Assembly: GCF_032595875.1 (NCBI RefSeq) | Contig: NZ_CP132457.1 | Coordinates: 744,001 to 808,000 of the forward strand | Length of the DNA: 64,000 nucleotides | Direction: 5' to 3' | Origin: Borreliella andersonii | GTDB taxonomy: Bacteria; Spirochaetota; Spirochaetia; Borreliales; Borreliaceae | Part shown: piece after piece, positions 27,573 to 36,230 of the stretch | Position numbering within the stretch: the stretch's first letter is position 1 | How the letters are laid out: each line of letters begins with the position of its first letter | Translations under genes and position numbers: made by a program | The notes under the pieces: generated by a model | Seen by the model: only the letters and a program-made list of their open reading frames with translations | Told to the model about the DNA's origin: nothing | Database searches by the model: none

Positions 27573-28358
27573 ATGCTTTTATCGAGAAAAATAAGAGATT
27601 ATGGGGTTAAGTATAGGGGTAAAGAGATTAAAATGAGTACAGAGATAAATAGCTTTTTAAATCTTCGCAATACTATTGAGATGAGAATAGGCTCTTATAC
27701 TGTTTTTGGAGTAATTTATTCTATTTCTATGGATTCTCTTAAGCTTATCTTTCAAGAAGATACGGTATTGCCCGCTTTGGCTAAAAATAAGAATTTAGGC
27801 TCTATTCAACTTAAGAAAAATTCAGATTCTAAGAGTAGTGCGGGGTTTTTCCCTTTTTTGTCTGTGAAACTATTGAGTGCTTCTGCTTATTCTTCTTTGA
27901 GTAAGGAATACAATTTATTAACATTAGAATTTTTATCTCCTGCACCAGAAGAGATTGCTATTAAAGTTGGAAAGCTTCTTGATTTAAAACTTGGGCAAAA
28001 TCAGAGAATTCATGAGAGGATTATTATCGATAAAGATTCTATTAGAAAGCTAAAAATTGATTCTGATAAAGCTTTTATCAAGTTTAATGGAGCAAAACAT
28101 AAATGCTTAATAAAAGATTTATCTTATGGAGGTGCTTTAGTAATTTCTTCTTTTGATTATGGGGATGTCGAGGAAGATGCAATTGATTTGATTTTTAGTT
28201 TTGAATTTATGGATGAAGAGATTTTTATTGAAGGTAAATCAAAAAGTTTAAGCGTTATTCAGACGCCCAGTGGAAAGGTTTTTGCACTGGGTATTGCTTT
28301 TGATGAAGATAAAATACCACTTGAGTATACTATGTTAATCCACGATTATTTCAATTAA
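27573..28358 (+). CDS. plzA: c-di-GMP receptor PlzA (PilZ domain)
   Basis: Cytoplasmic protein of 261 residues with a very strong purine-rich ribosome site (GGAGAGAGGAAGGAGAGG) just before ATG 27573. The N-terminal half (about 1-135) is a PilZ-like beta domain without the binding motif. The linker carries the c-di-GMP-binding RxxxR as RIHER (near 146-150), followed by the PilZ barrel with DLSYGG (near 184-189), matching DxSxxG. PlzA is the only widely conserved chromosomal c-di-GMP receptor of Lyme Borrelia (BB0733) and influences motility, mammalian infection and glycerol metabolism. It stands alone, divergent from the PBP gene, with two palindromes between them. Confidence 0.93.
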   Translation: MLLSRKIRDYGVKYRGKEIKMSTEINSFLNLRNTIEMRIGSYTVFGVIYSISMDSLKLIFQEDTVLPALAKNKNLGSIQLKKNSDSKSSAGFFPFLSVKLLSASAYSSLSKEYNLLTLEFLSPAPEEIAIKVGKLLDLKLGQNQRIHERIIIDKDSIRKLKIDSDKAFIKFNGAKHKCLIKDLSYGGALVISSFDYGDVEEDAIDLIFSFEFMDEEIFIEGKSKSLSVIQTPSGKVFALGIAFDEDKIPLEYTMLIHDYFN

Positions 28359-28488
28359 TCAAAAGATTGAAATTTTTCTTATGTGATTATGCGAAAATTT
28401 GTTTGTAATGCTTAAGCTCAAGTCTTATTGTTTGTATTTGTTGGTTTTGTTAAGGTTGGAGGAGGGGGCTGTGCCTTTAGACTTTTGC

Positions 28489-29514
28489 TTATAGTTTTAG
28501 CAATGTTTTGTTAATGAATCTATTTGAACTGGCCTTTTTTATTCTATTGTTTATTGAGTATCCAAGTTCTTCGTCTTTTAAGAATTCACTAAGTATTTGT
28601 TTGTAGTTGTTTTCAGAAGTTACCAGTTCTTTGTAAAGATTTTGTGCATATTCTTCAAGAGTATTAAATATTGCAATATTTTTTTTATCCCAAAAAAAAT
28701 TAAATAAATAGGATTTTAGAGTATCTTTTGTGATAAGTATTTTTGTATCTTTGTTTAAATATCTTCTTATGTTGTCTTGACTTTTAAATAAATAGACGGG
28801 AATTTTTGGTTTGTAATGTTCTATTATGTTTCCGGGTGATTTTTCTAGTTCTATTTTTGACTCTGCGTAATTTACAGTATATTTTCCTTGAAGTTCATTT
28901 TCTATCATTTTTTTTGTTATTGCGCCTGGTCTTAGTATCAGCACGTTGTCTTTTAAGTCAAATCCAATCACAGTTGATTCGATTCCAATATTAAAGTCTT
29001 TGTTTCCTTCTGTTCTTATTACTCCTTTTACAAGTCCGTTTAATTCTTTTAGGGCCATTTCGAAATTTGTTGAGCTTGGTCTTTTTGATATATTTGCAGA
29101 CGGTGCTACTATGGGAACTCTGGATGTTTTTATTAAGCTTAAAGCTGTTTTGTTTGCAGGAATTCTTATTGCTACTGTGTCCAGGTTTCCACTTACAAAT
29201 CTAGATATTTTTATTGATTTTTTAAGAACATAAGTTAAAGGTCCTGGACTAAATTTTTTGATTAGCATTAGGGCACTTTTGGGAATATACTCTGATAATT
29301 CTTTTATTTTTTTTACTGTGTCAACGTGTACTATTAAAGGATTATTAATAGGCCTTTTTTTTACTAAAAAAATCATTTTTACAGCATCCTCATTGTAAGC
29401 ATTTGCACCAATTCCGTAAACTGTTTCTGTTGGGAATACAACAAGTTCTCCCATTTTGATAAGTTTTGCTGCTTTTTGTATTTGTCTGCTACTGATTATT
29501 TCTGTTGATATCAT
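28489..29514 (-). CDS. tsaC: Threonylcarbamoyl-AMP synthase, Sua5/TsaC2 type
   Basis: Makes threonylcarbamoyl-AMP from threonine, bicarbonate and ATP for t6A37 of ANN-decoding tRNAs. I start at ATG 29514 (341 residues), because upstream codons give a basic, non-family extension. The YrdC domain covers about residues 1-200: GELVVFPTETVYGIGANA near 20, KKRPINNPLIVHVD near 52 and APSANISKRPSSTN near 140. A C-terminal Sua5 domain of about 120 residues follows (KIPVYLFKSQDNIRR). This two-domain form is distinct from the short TsaC. TsaD, the transferase partner, is at the right end of this window. Confidence 0.92.
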   Translation of the reverse strand: MISTEIISSRQIQKAAKLIKMGELVVFPTETVYGIGANAYNEDAVKMIFLVKKRPINNPLIVHVDTVKKIKELSEYIPKSALMLIKKFSPGPLTYVLKKSIKISRFVSGNLDTVAIRIPANKTALSLIKTSRVPIVAPSANISKRPSSTNFEMALKELNGLVKGVIRTEGNKDFNIGIESTVIGFDLKDNVLILRPGAITKKMIENELQGKYTVNYAESKIELEKSPGNIIEHYKPKIPVYLFKSQDNIRRYLNKDTKILITKDTLKSYLFNFFWDKKNIAIFNTLEEYAQNLYKELVTSENNYKQILSEFLKDEELGYSINNRIKKASSNRFINKTLLKL

Positions 29515-29620
29515 TTTTTTAGACTTTTTTCTTTTTATAATTAAATCAAAAAAAATGTAAATAAGCAATTTGCAAGCTTGATTGTTTGTTGAAATATGTT
29601 TTTATATTATAATAAATATT

Positions 29621-30409
29621 ATGAGAAATTTAATTGATGCCATCTTAAGGGATAATAAAAACTTTATTTTTCTCTTTGTATTTTTGTTTATTGCTTCTCA
29701 TTTAAATTCTGCCACAGTAGGCCTTGCTTCATGGTATGGCGAAGCTTTTCACGGCAAAACTACTGCTAATGGCGAAAAATTTGATATGATGGCTCTTACT
29801 GCTGCTCACAAAGAATTGCCTTTTAATACTACCGTAAGGGTTACAAATCTTTTAAACAATAGATCAGTTGTTGTAAGAATTAATGATAGAGGTCCTTTTA
29901 GGAAGGATAGAATAATCGATTTGTCAAAATATGCTGCCGAGAAGCTTGATTTTTTGGGAATAGGGGTTGCTCCTGTAAAAATTGAAGTAATTGAAAGCGA
30001 GAATGGAAAAGGACCTTCTATATCAAAATTAACTGATTTCAAAAAGACAGTTAATACTCCTGAGATTAAAGAAGAAAAGAAAACCAAGCAATCAGACGAA
30101 AATATTTCTGTTGAGAATAAATCTTCAGATTTATTAGCAGATTATTCAGTTTCTACTGACAAAGAAACAGATTTTTACATACAAGTTGGGTCTTATAAAA
30201 AAAGAGATTATGCTGATAGGGCGTATCGAATATTAAAAAAAGCGGGTCTATTTGTTGTAGTAAATTCTCACGGGCCGTTTTATACCGTTTTTATTCCTAC
30301 TAATGCTGATGATGTTCAAAGAAATATAGAGCTTATTAAATCTGCTGGATATAAAGATACTTTAATAAGAAAAACCAAGGTTCCAGGCGAAAGCCTTGTT
30401 ATGGATTAA
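29621..30409 (+). CDS. rlpA: RlpA-like exported protein with double-psi barrel and SPOR domain
   Basis: Envelope protein of 262 residues. I choose ATG 29621; the upstream in-frame codon (29582) gives no better product. A signal peptide spans about residues 12-31 (FLFVFLFIASHLNSA), with no lipobox cysteine, so it differs from classical lipoprotein RlpA. The RlpA double-psi beta-barrel spans about 33-120, with GLASWYGEAFHGKTTANG, the conserved H in TAAHKELPFNT and RINDRGPF. A SPOR domain at about 185-255 (FYIQVGSYKKRDYADRAY) predicts binding to denuded septal glycan. Family role: lytic transglycosylase or septal wall remodelling. No Shine-Dalgarno site is evident before this start. Confidence 0.88.
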   Translation: MRNLIDAILRDNKNFIFLFVFLFIASHLNSATVGLASWYGEAFHGKTTANGEKFDMMALTAAHKELPFNTTVRVTNLLNNRSVVVRINDRGPFRKDRIIDLSKYAAEKLDFLGIGVAPVKIEVIESENGKGPSISKLTDFKKTVNTPEIKEEKKTKQSDENISVENKSSDLLADYSVSTDKETDFYIQVGSYKKRDYADRAYRILKKAGLFVVVNSHGPFYTVFIPTNADDVQRNIELIKSAGYKDTLIRKTKVPGESLVMD

Positions 30410-30600
30410 TTTCTTAAATTATTTTTTTATTGAAATTATTTATTAACTTTTTAGAATTTTATAATTATGTCCGTTATTGTCGGTCTTTTTGTGTTATTTT
30501 TTTATTTTCAAAATGCAATTTTATTTTTAGAAATCTACATGTATTAAACCGCTATTTTACTTTGCTTAAAATTTATTTATTGTTATTGTATAGTTATTTT

Positions 30601-31590
30601 ATGAAGTTTTTATTTGATATTCCTCTTCCAATTATGATTTTGGCTCCAATGGAGGACGTTACCGATACTGTTTTTAGAAATTTAATTCATTTAATAGGCT
30701 CTGAAGAAGGAGAACCTGATATTTATTTTACTGAATTTATTTCTGTAAAGGGAATTGTAAATAGATCAAAACAATCTATTCAGCATATTTATTTAAAACC
30801 CAATGAACTTAATAGGCCTTTAATTGCTCAAATTTGGGGCAATATCCCAGAACAATTTTATAAGGCGATAGAAATATTGGGAGGCATGGGGTTTTGGGGA
30901 ATTGATATTAATATGGGTTGTCCTAAGAGTAAAATAATTAAAAAAGGAGTTTGTTCAGCTTTAATTAATAATAAATCTTTAGCTAAAGAAATAATTCTTG
31001 CAAGCAAAGAAGCCTGTGCTAGATTTGATTTGCCACTTAGTGTTAAGACCAGGCACGGATTTTCATATCCAGAAGTTGATGATTGGCTGGGATTTTTGTT
31101 AGGCCTTGAAATTGATATGCTAACGGTTTATCCAAGGCTTGCTGTTAATCAGAGTAACGGTCCTGTTAATTTTGATATTTTTTATGAACTTGTTAAATTG
31201 CGAAATAATCTTAGTCCTTCTACGCGTATTATTGGCAACGGGGATGTTTTGAGCCTCAAGGAAGCTAGATATTATGTTGATAAATATTTGATTGATGGGA
31301 TTATGTTTGGTCGTGGAATTTTTGATAATTTGAATTTATTTAAGTCCTCTTCAAAACACTTTTTAGATAGTAATTTAAATTTTAGGTTAAATATATTAAA
31401 ATTCCATATAAAGGATTTCCATGCTACTTGGGGTCTTGAAAAAGATTTTAATAAACTTAAAAAATATTTTAAGATATATTTTACTGAGAAAGAAAGACAG
31501 AGTAAATATTTCTCAAATCTTATAAATTCAAAAACTTATGAGGAGCTTTTTGAAAATTTAAAAATTATTGACATGGTAGGAGATTTTTAA
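30601..31590 (+). CDS. dus: tRNA-dihydrouridine synthase
   Basis: FMN-dependent enzyme of 329 residues that reduces specific uridines in tRNA. The frame is open from 30430, but the protein starts as a Dus at ATG 30601 (PLPIMILAPMEDVTDTVFR); the upstream part is hydrophobic noise. Motifs: the catalytic-cysteine region DINMGCPKSKIIKKGVC (near 103-119), LSVKTRHGFSYPEVDDW (near 147) and the FMN phosphate region IIGNGDVLSLKEARYY (near 210) followed by GIMFGRGIFDN. The subfamily (DusA, B or C) is not certain. It lies 4 bases upstream of valS and is probably co-transcribed with it. Confidence 0.92.
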   Translation: MKFLFDIPLPIMILAPMEDVTDTVFRNLIHLIGSEEGEPDIYFTEFISVKGIVNRSKQSIQHIYLKPNELNRPLIAQIWGNIPEQFYKAIEILGGMGFWGIDINMGCPKSKIIKKGVCSALINNKSLAKEIILASKEACARFDLPLSVKTRHGFSYPEVDDWLGFLLGLEIDMLTVYPRLAVNQSNGPVNFDIFYELVKLRNNLSPSTRIIGNGDVLSLKEARYYVDKYLIDGIMFGRGIFDNLNLFKSSSKHFLDSNLNFRLNILKFHIKDFHATWGLEKDFNKLKKYFKIYFTEKERQSKYFSNLINSKTYEELFENLKIIDMVGDF

Positions 31591-31594
31591 AACG

Positions 31595-34222
31595 ATGAAT
31601 TGTAGACCTCTTGATAAATATGATCCTAAGGCATTTGAAGATGAAATTTACACTAAGTGGCTTAAAAATAATGTTTTTTTGCCTAATAATTCTTTATTTG
31701 AAAAATTTAGTATGGTTGCACCTCCTCCTAATGTTACTGGCGTGTTGCATATGGGGCATGCTCTTAATTTTGTTTTGCAAGATGTTCTTGTAAGATATAA
31801 AAGAATGAAAAGACACAATACTTTGTGGCTTTTTGGCACAGATCATGCAGGAATAGCAACACAGGCTGTTTTTGAAAGACATCTTAAAAAGATTGGTAAA
31901 AGCAAGGATGATTTTGAAAGAGAAGAGCTTGTTAGAGAAATTTTTAAATTAAAAGATAGGCACAGAGGGATAATTGTTGATCAGATAAACAAACTTGGGG
32001 CGTCTTATGATCACTCAAGAGAAAGGTTTACTCTTGATGAGAATCTTTGTAAGGCTGTTAACAAGGTTTTTAAGGACTTATATTCTAAGGGGTTGATTTA
32101 TAGGGGCGAGTATCTTGTTAATCTTGATCCTGGATCTGGGAGTGTTGTTAGTGATGAGGAGATTGAATACAAAGAAGTTGATGGTAAACTTTATTTTGTT
32201 AAGTATTTTATTGATAACTCTTCGTTTATTGAAGTTGCAACAACCAGGCCTGAGACAATGTTTGGAGATACTGCTATTGCTGTTAATCCTGATGATGAGA
32301 GATATAAGTCTTTAGTTGGCAAAGAAGTTACAATTCCTTTGACAACTAAAAAGATAAAAATTATTGCAGATTTTTATGTTGACAGTACTTTTGGTACTGG
32401 GGCTTTAAAAGTTACTCCTGCGCATGATCCTAATGATTTTGAAATTTCAAAAAGACACAATATTTCTAAGATCAATATTTTAACTCAAGATGGAAAACTT
32501 AATAAAAATGTTCCTTTACAATACCAAGGGTTAAGTGTGAGGGATGCAAGATTTAAAATTGAGACAGAATTAATGGAAAAAGGGTTTTTGCAAGATATCA
32601 AGAATCATAGACAACAGGTTGGACACTGTTATCGCTCTGGTGAGGTTATTGAACCTTATTTGTCTACTCAGTGGTTTGTGAGGATGAAGCCTTTGGCAGA
32701 CAAAGCTTTAAAGGCTTTAGAGAGTGGAGAGTTAAAATTTTATCCTAAAAAGTGGGAAAATACATATAAATATTGGTTGTCAAATATTAGAGATTGGTGT
32801 ATATCAAGACAGCTTGTTTGGGGACATAGAATACCGGTTTGGTATAATATTGATACATCGGAACTTATTGTTAGTGATACTGATCCTTCTTTAGATGAAA
32901 ATAATATGGGAAAGAGGTTTGTTCAAGATCCAGATGTTCTTGATACCTGGTTTTCTTCTTGGCTATGGCCCTTTTCTTCACTTGGATGGCCCAATGTTGC
33001 TGCTGATTTTAAAAATTATTATCCAACAAATACTTTAATAACAGCTTACGACATAATATTTTTTTGGGTTGCAAGAATGGTGATGGCAGGATTAGAATTT
33101 ACAGGGCAAGTTCCTTTCAAAGATGTTTATATCACACCTCTTTTGCGTGACAAACAAGGCAAAAAAATGTCAAAGTCTTTGGGCAATGGAATAGATCCCC
33201 TTGATATTATTAATGAGTATGGAAGTGATTCTTTGCGGTTTACTTTATCCTTTTTGTCTGTTCAAGGTCAAGATTTAAATATTGATGCTAAAGATTTTAT
33301 GTTTGGAGCTAAGTTTGCTAACAAGGTTTTTAATGCTTCTAAATTTATTCTTTTAAATTTAAAAAATAGAGAAATATTAAATGATTTGAAATTTAACGAT
33401 GTTGACAAATGGCTGCTTACAAGCTTAAATTCGACTATTCTTGGCGTAGAGTCTGCTTTTGCAAATTATAAATATAATGAAGCTTCAAAATTTGTTTATG
33501 AGTTTTTTTGGAATGATTTTTGCGATTGGTATATTGAAATTAGCAAAATTGATTTAAATAATGAAAATATTAATATTCAAAATATGGCTATTTCTAAGTT
33601 GCTATTTTTCCTTAAAAAAGCATTGTTGATTTTACATCCGTTTATTCCTTTTGTTACAGAAAAAATTTATTCTGAATTTTCAGAAAAGGAAGATATTTTA
33701 GCTTTAAATGAATATCCAAGTTTTGATATTACCAATAATTTTCAAGAAGAATTTGAAAGTTTTAAAGTATTAAAAACTTTCATTACAGCTATTAGAACAT
33801 TTAAGAGTGAGTTTAATATACCTGCTAGCGTTGAAATTGATGTTGCCTTGAAGTTTGATGTTGACTTTAAAGATGAGCCATACTTTAAGGCTAATGAAAG
33901 TATTGTAAAAAGAATGATTAATTTTAAAAATATATTTTACAATGAAAATTGTGATGGCATGCTTGGTGTAGCTGCAGTTGGTTTTGAAATTTATGCAGAT
34001 GTTAGGGCATTAATAGATAAAAGCAAAGAGCTGGCAAGGCTTGGAAAGCAGCTTGAAAAGTATAAGATGCTCAATATTTCTGTTTTAAAAAAACTTGAAA
34101 ATAAAAATTTTTTAATGAATGCTCCTAAGGAAATTATTGAAGCTGAAAAATTAAAATTTGTAGAATTTTCTTCTTTGATTAATAAAATAAATAGTTATAT
34201 TGTTAATTTAGAAAATCTGTAA
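31595..34222 (+). CDS. valS: Valyl-tRNA synthetase
   Basis: Class I synthetase of 875 residues that charges tRNA-Val. The HIGH-type motif is PPPNVTGVLHMGHALN (about residues 42-57). The editing domain includes ATTRPETMFGDTAIAVNP (near 212) and ALKVTPAHDPNDFE (near 270). The catalytic core continues with DVLDTWFSSWLWPFSS and the KMSKS loop GKKMSKSLGNGIDP (near 525). A C-terminal coiled-coil arm is present (about 805-875), as is usual for ValRS. It starts 4 bases after dus and is followed by a strong inverted repeat that probably terminates transcription. Confidence 0.96.
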   Translation: MNCRPLDKYDPKAFEDEIYTKWLKNNVFLPNNSLFEKFSMVAPPPNVTGVLHMGHALNFVLQDVLVRYKRMKRHNTLWLFGTDHAGIATQAVFERHLKKIGKSKDDFEREELVREIFKLKDRHRGIIVDQINKLGASYDHSRERFTLDENLCKAVNKVFKDLYSKGLIYRGEYLVNLDPGSGSVVSDEEIEYKEVDGKLYFVKYFIDNSSFIEVATTRPETMFGDTAIAVNPDDERYKSLVGKEVTIPLTTKKIKIIADFYVDSTFGTGALKVTPAHDPNDFEISKRHNISKINILTQDGKLNKNVPLQYQGLSVRDARFKIETELMEKGFLQDIKNHRQQVGHCYRSGEVIEPYLSTQWFVRMKPLADKALKALESGELKFYPKKWENTYKYWLSNIRDWCISRQLVWGHRIPVWYNIDTSELIVSDTDPSLDENNMGKRFVQDPDVLDTWFSSWLWPFSSLGWPNVAADFKNYYPTNTLITAYDIIFFWVARMVMAGLEFTGQVPFKDVYITPLLRDKQGKKMSKSLGNGIDPLDIINEYGSDSLRFTLSFLSVQGQDLNIDAKDFMFGAKFANKVFNASKFILLNLKNREILNDLKFNDVDKWLLTSLNSTILGVESAFANYKYNEASKFVYEFFWNDFCDWYIEISKIDLNNENINIQNMAISKLLFFLKKALLILHPFIPFVTEKIYSEFSEKEDILALNEYPSFDITNNFQEEFESFKVLKTFITAIRTFKSEFNIPASVEIDVALKFDVDFKDEPYFKANESIVKRMINFKNIFYNENCDGMLGVAAVGFEIYADVRALIDKSKELARLGKQLEKYKMLNISVLKKLENKNFLMNAPKEIIEAEKLKFVEFSSLINKINSYIVNLENL

Positions 34223-34279
34223 AAAGATTAAAAAATTATTATGTAATTATGTAATTAATTAGTGATAGTTAACTTTTAA

Positions 34280-34308
34280 GCAAAATGCTATTAGAAATAG
34301 CATTTTGC
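34280..34308. terminator. Bidirectional terminator hairpin between valS and a convergent gene
   Basis: GCAAAATGCTA (34280-34290) pairs perfectly with TAGCATTTTGC (34298-34308); one further T-A pair closes a 5-base loop. It sits between two convergent genes, 58 bases after the valS stop and 5 bases before the other stop. The flanking U-tracts are short, so efficiency is uncertain. Confidence 0.65.
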
Positions 34309-34312
34309 ACCT

Positions 34313-34909
34313 TTAATAATCATTTAGTATTTGAGAAGATAAGAAGTTCGAATCTTGTAGCTTTATGAAGCTGTTTATTATTGTTGGTACATCTTCTTCT
34401 TTAATGTAAATTGATGGAAAAGTTTTTCTTTGATCAAAGAGAAAGTTGAAATCAAGAATTAAATAAATTTGATTATTTTTTCGAGTTACACTCAGTGTTA
34501 ATTCAAAATCATCGTCGTCTTTGTATCGTTTATAAGGGTTTTCTTTAATCATTTTTGTCTCTAATAACAGGATTTCATTTTCTTTAATATTTTTTGGTCT
34601 ACTATCAAATAGGCTTAGACTTTTGATTATATTGCTAGTGTTTAAAAGATTGAAAAAGCTAAAATTTCTTCTATATCCGTTTTCTTTTAGAATAAACTTA
34701 ACTTCTGAATCATGATCTTTAATGTATGGGCCGTTATGTTCAATTTCAATAATGCCTTCAAGGCTTGCATTATTTAGAGTTTCTGAATATTTTTCTTTTT
34801 TTATTAGGATATCTTGGATGAAGAACAAATCTTTGATTGTGTCTTTCGCAAAAACATAATTATTAGATATTAAAAAGATTAATACCATAACAAATATTTT
34901 TCTTATCAT
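34313..34909 (-). CDS. Exported protein of unknown function
   Basis: Protein of 198 residues that I do not recognise. A clear signal peptide (about residues 1-21: basic start, hydrophobic FVMVLIFLISNNYV, cleavage near VFA-K) predicts export to the periplasm, with no lipobox cysteine. The mature part has alternating polar/hydrophobic strands such as LEGIIEIEH, DFELTLSV and QIYLILDFNF, which fits a small beta-rich domain, and a charged middle (RYKDDDDFE). It has its own good ribosome site (AAGGAGAA) before the ATG. It is convergent with valS and followed by a shared hairpin. Confidence 0.65.
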   Translation of the reverse strand: MIRKIFVMVLIFLISNNYVFAKDTIKDLFFIQDILIKKEKYSETLNNASLEGIIEIEHNGPYIKDHDSEVKFILKENGYRRNFSFFNLLNTSNIIKSLSLFDSRPKNIKENEILLLETKMIKENPYKRYKDDDDFELTLSVTRKNNQIYLILDFNFLFDQRKTFPSIYIKEEDVPTIINSFIKLQDSNFLSSQILNDY

Positions 34910-34985
34910 TAAAATTCTCCTTGTACCATTGATAGTATATCATACTTGGTGGGATTTTTTTAATGGCTTATGTAAGAGTAAATTT

Positions 34986-35663
34986 TTAATTTTTTTGAGC
35001 TTTTATCATATGTCTTTTATTGCCAAATCCTTTTTCTATATGAATGTATTTAAAATTGGCAATCTTTAGGCCATCTTTTACAATTCTTGCAGAGGAAAAT
35101 GTTGAAAGTTTGCATTCTTTACTGCTTTTCTCAGAGATTAAATTGAATATTTCATTGCTCCACATTTCAGGATTTTTTTTAGGCTTGAATCCGTCTAAAA
35201 ACCAGTATTCTACATTTTTGGGAATTTCTTTGATTTTTATTTTAGCGTCTCCAATTAAAATTTTTAAATTAACATTTTCTGTTATTTTTAGTTTTAAATT
35301 TTTCTTTGGAATTTTAGGATAATGTTTTAGCATTAATTTGAAATAAGGGGTTTCTTTAACGAAGAACTTTGAAATTTGAATTATTGTTTTTTTTTCGAGT
35401 GGAAATTTTTCTATAGAATAGTAATTAATTTTTGAGGTTATGTTGTTTTCTTTTATAAATTTTAAAAGACATATAAAGTTCAATCCTGTTCCAAATCCTA
35501 ACTCTGCTATTAAAAGATTTTTTTTGGTTTTTAATTCTAAATCTAGATTGCAGCCTTTAATAAATGTGTAAAAACTTTCTTTAATTCCGTGCTTTGGATT
35601 GTAATAGATGTCATCGAATTTGCTTGAATATATTGTTTTTTCTTTAAAAATTGGCTTTTTCAT
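34986..35663 (-). CDS. mnmD: tRNA 5-aminomethyl-2-thiouridine methyltransferase, stand-alone MnmD type
   Basis: SAM-dependent methyltransferase of 225 residues, equivalent to the N-terminal half of E. coli MnmC, which finishes mnm5(s2)U at the wobble base. The SAM-binding motif AELGFGTGLNFICL is near residues 52-65. The family signature WFLDGFKPKKNPEMWS is near 148-163, with SARIVKDGLK further on. The oxidoreductase half of MnmC is not fused here; a DAO-type flavoprotein at 52018-53085 is a possible counterpart. A perfect 16-bp hairpin lies 16 bases upstream of the ATG, and I see no purine-rich ribosome site, so expression may be controlled at the RNA level. Confidence 0.88.
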   Translation of the reverse strand: MKKPIFKEKTIYSSKFDDIYYNPKHGIKESFYTFIKGCNLDLELKTKKNLLIAELGFGTGLNFICLLKFIKENNITSKINYYSIEKFPLEKKTIIQISKFFVKETPYFKLMLKHYPKIPKKNLKLKITENVNLKILIGDAKIKIKEIPKNVEYWFLDGFKPKKNPEMWSNEIFNLISEKSSKECKLSTFSSARIVKDGLKIANFKYIHIEKGFGNKRHMIKAQKN

Positions 35664-35679
35664 TTAATTTTATTATTTC

Positions 35680-35717
35680 ATATTTCAAGCTTACAGAATT
35701 TTGTAAGCTTGAAATAT
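35680..35717 (-). promoter_or_regulatory. Perfect 16-bp hairpin in the mnmD leader
   Basis: Bases 35680-35695 (ATATTTCAAGCTTACA) pair with 35702-35717 (TGTAAGCTTGAAATAT) without mismatch around loop GAATTT. It lies between the groES terminator and the mnmD start (35663). No U-run follows it in either direction, so it looks more like an operator or leader structure than a terminator. Confidence 0.6.
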
Positions 35718-35790
35718 TTGATTTGATTGATCAGAATAATAAGTTATTATTTATAAATTTTTAATTTTTATTAAATATTTTATAAAAATT

Positions 35791-35816
35791 AAAGCTAAGT
35801 AGCTAAACTTAGCTTT
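35791..35816 (-). terminator. Rho-independent terminator after groES
   Basis: AAAGCTAAGT (35791-35800) and ACTTAGCTTT (35807-35816) form a perfect 10-bp stem with a 6-base loop, directly after the groES stop. On the minus strand it is followed by AATTTTTAT, a U-rich tail. Confidence 0.8.
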
Positions 35817-36089
35817 TTACTCTTCTATTATTGCAACTATTTCTTTTGCTTTTAGTATTAAATGTTCTTTGTTTTCGATTTTTACGGCAGCTCCTGCATA
35901 CTTTTCGTAAAGTACAGTATCACCAACTTTTACAGTGATCTCTTCTTTGCTAGAACCAATAGCTATAACTGTTCCAATATTTGTTTTTTCTTTTGCATTT
36001 TCTGGTATGTAAAGTCCTGAGATTGTTTTGCTCTCAGCTTCTTTGATTTTTATTAAAACTCTATCAGCTAACGGCTTAATATTTTTCAT
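35817..36089 (-). CDS. groES: Co-chaperonin GroES (10 kDa)
   Basis: Heptameric lid for the GroEL folding chamber, 90 residues. I start at ATG 36089: AAGGAG lies 9 bases upstream, while the in-frame ATG 9 bases earlier (36098) abuts the site and is less likely. Family motifs: [19 protein letters not shown] at the N-terminus, the mobile-loop tip GLYIPENA (near 25) and [18 protein letters not shown] (near 55). groEL is not adjacent in either direction, whereas most bacteria have groESL together. A promoter (36119-36148) and a terminator (35791-35816) make it a single-gene unit. I see no CIRCE element. Confidence 0.96.
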   Translation of the reverse strand: MKNIKPLADRVLIKIKEAESKTISGLYIPENAKEKTNIGTVIAIGSSKEEITVKVGDTVLYEKYAGAAVKIENKEHLILKAKEIVAIIEE

Positions 36090-36118
36090 TTCAAACATCT
36101 CCTTATGTAATAATATTA

Positions 36119-36148
36119 AATATACGAAAAAATTAAGAGTTGAGTCAA
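36119..36148 (-). promoter_or_regulatory. Predicted sigma-70 promoter for groES
   Basis: Read on the minus strand: TTGACT (36143-36148), an 18-base spacer and TATATT (36119-36124), about 30 bases before the groES ATG. The -35 box is near consensus. Confidence 0.6.
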
Positions 36149-36163
36149 TATATTTATATGGTG

Positions 36164-36188
36164 CTTGAAAATTAAATTAATTTTCAAG
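36164..36188. repeat. 11-bp inverted repeat in the ABC-F gene leader
   Basis: CTTGAAAATTA (36164-36174) and TAATTTTCAAG (36178-36188) pair perfectly around a 3-base centre. It lies between the groES promoter and the ABC-F start at 36231. ABC-F genes are sometimes controlled by leader structures; whether this is one is unknown. Confidence 0.5.
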
Positions 36189-36230
36189 ATAATTTTGTTA
36201 TTAGAATATCAATTTAGGCAGGGTAATGGT

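Noticed and set aside
29589-29620. Promoter and leaderless start before the RlpA-like gene
   Set aside because: A TATAAT (29608-29613) is present, but the only TTGAAA upstream is at 13-base spacing, which is too short; chance is likely in such AT-rich DNA.
30430-30600. 57-residue N-terminal extension of the Dus frame
   Set aside because: Hydrophobic, Cys/Phe/Tyr-rich noise in AT-rich intergenic sequence; Dus homology begins at ATG 30601.
36165-36230. 22-codon upstream extension of the ABC-F frame
   Set aside because: It contains the 11-bp palindrome and no family sequence; a ribosome site precedes TTG 36231.
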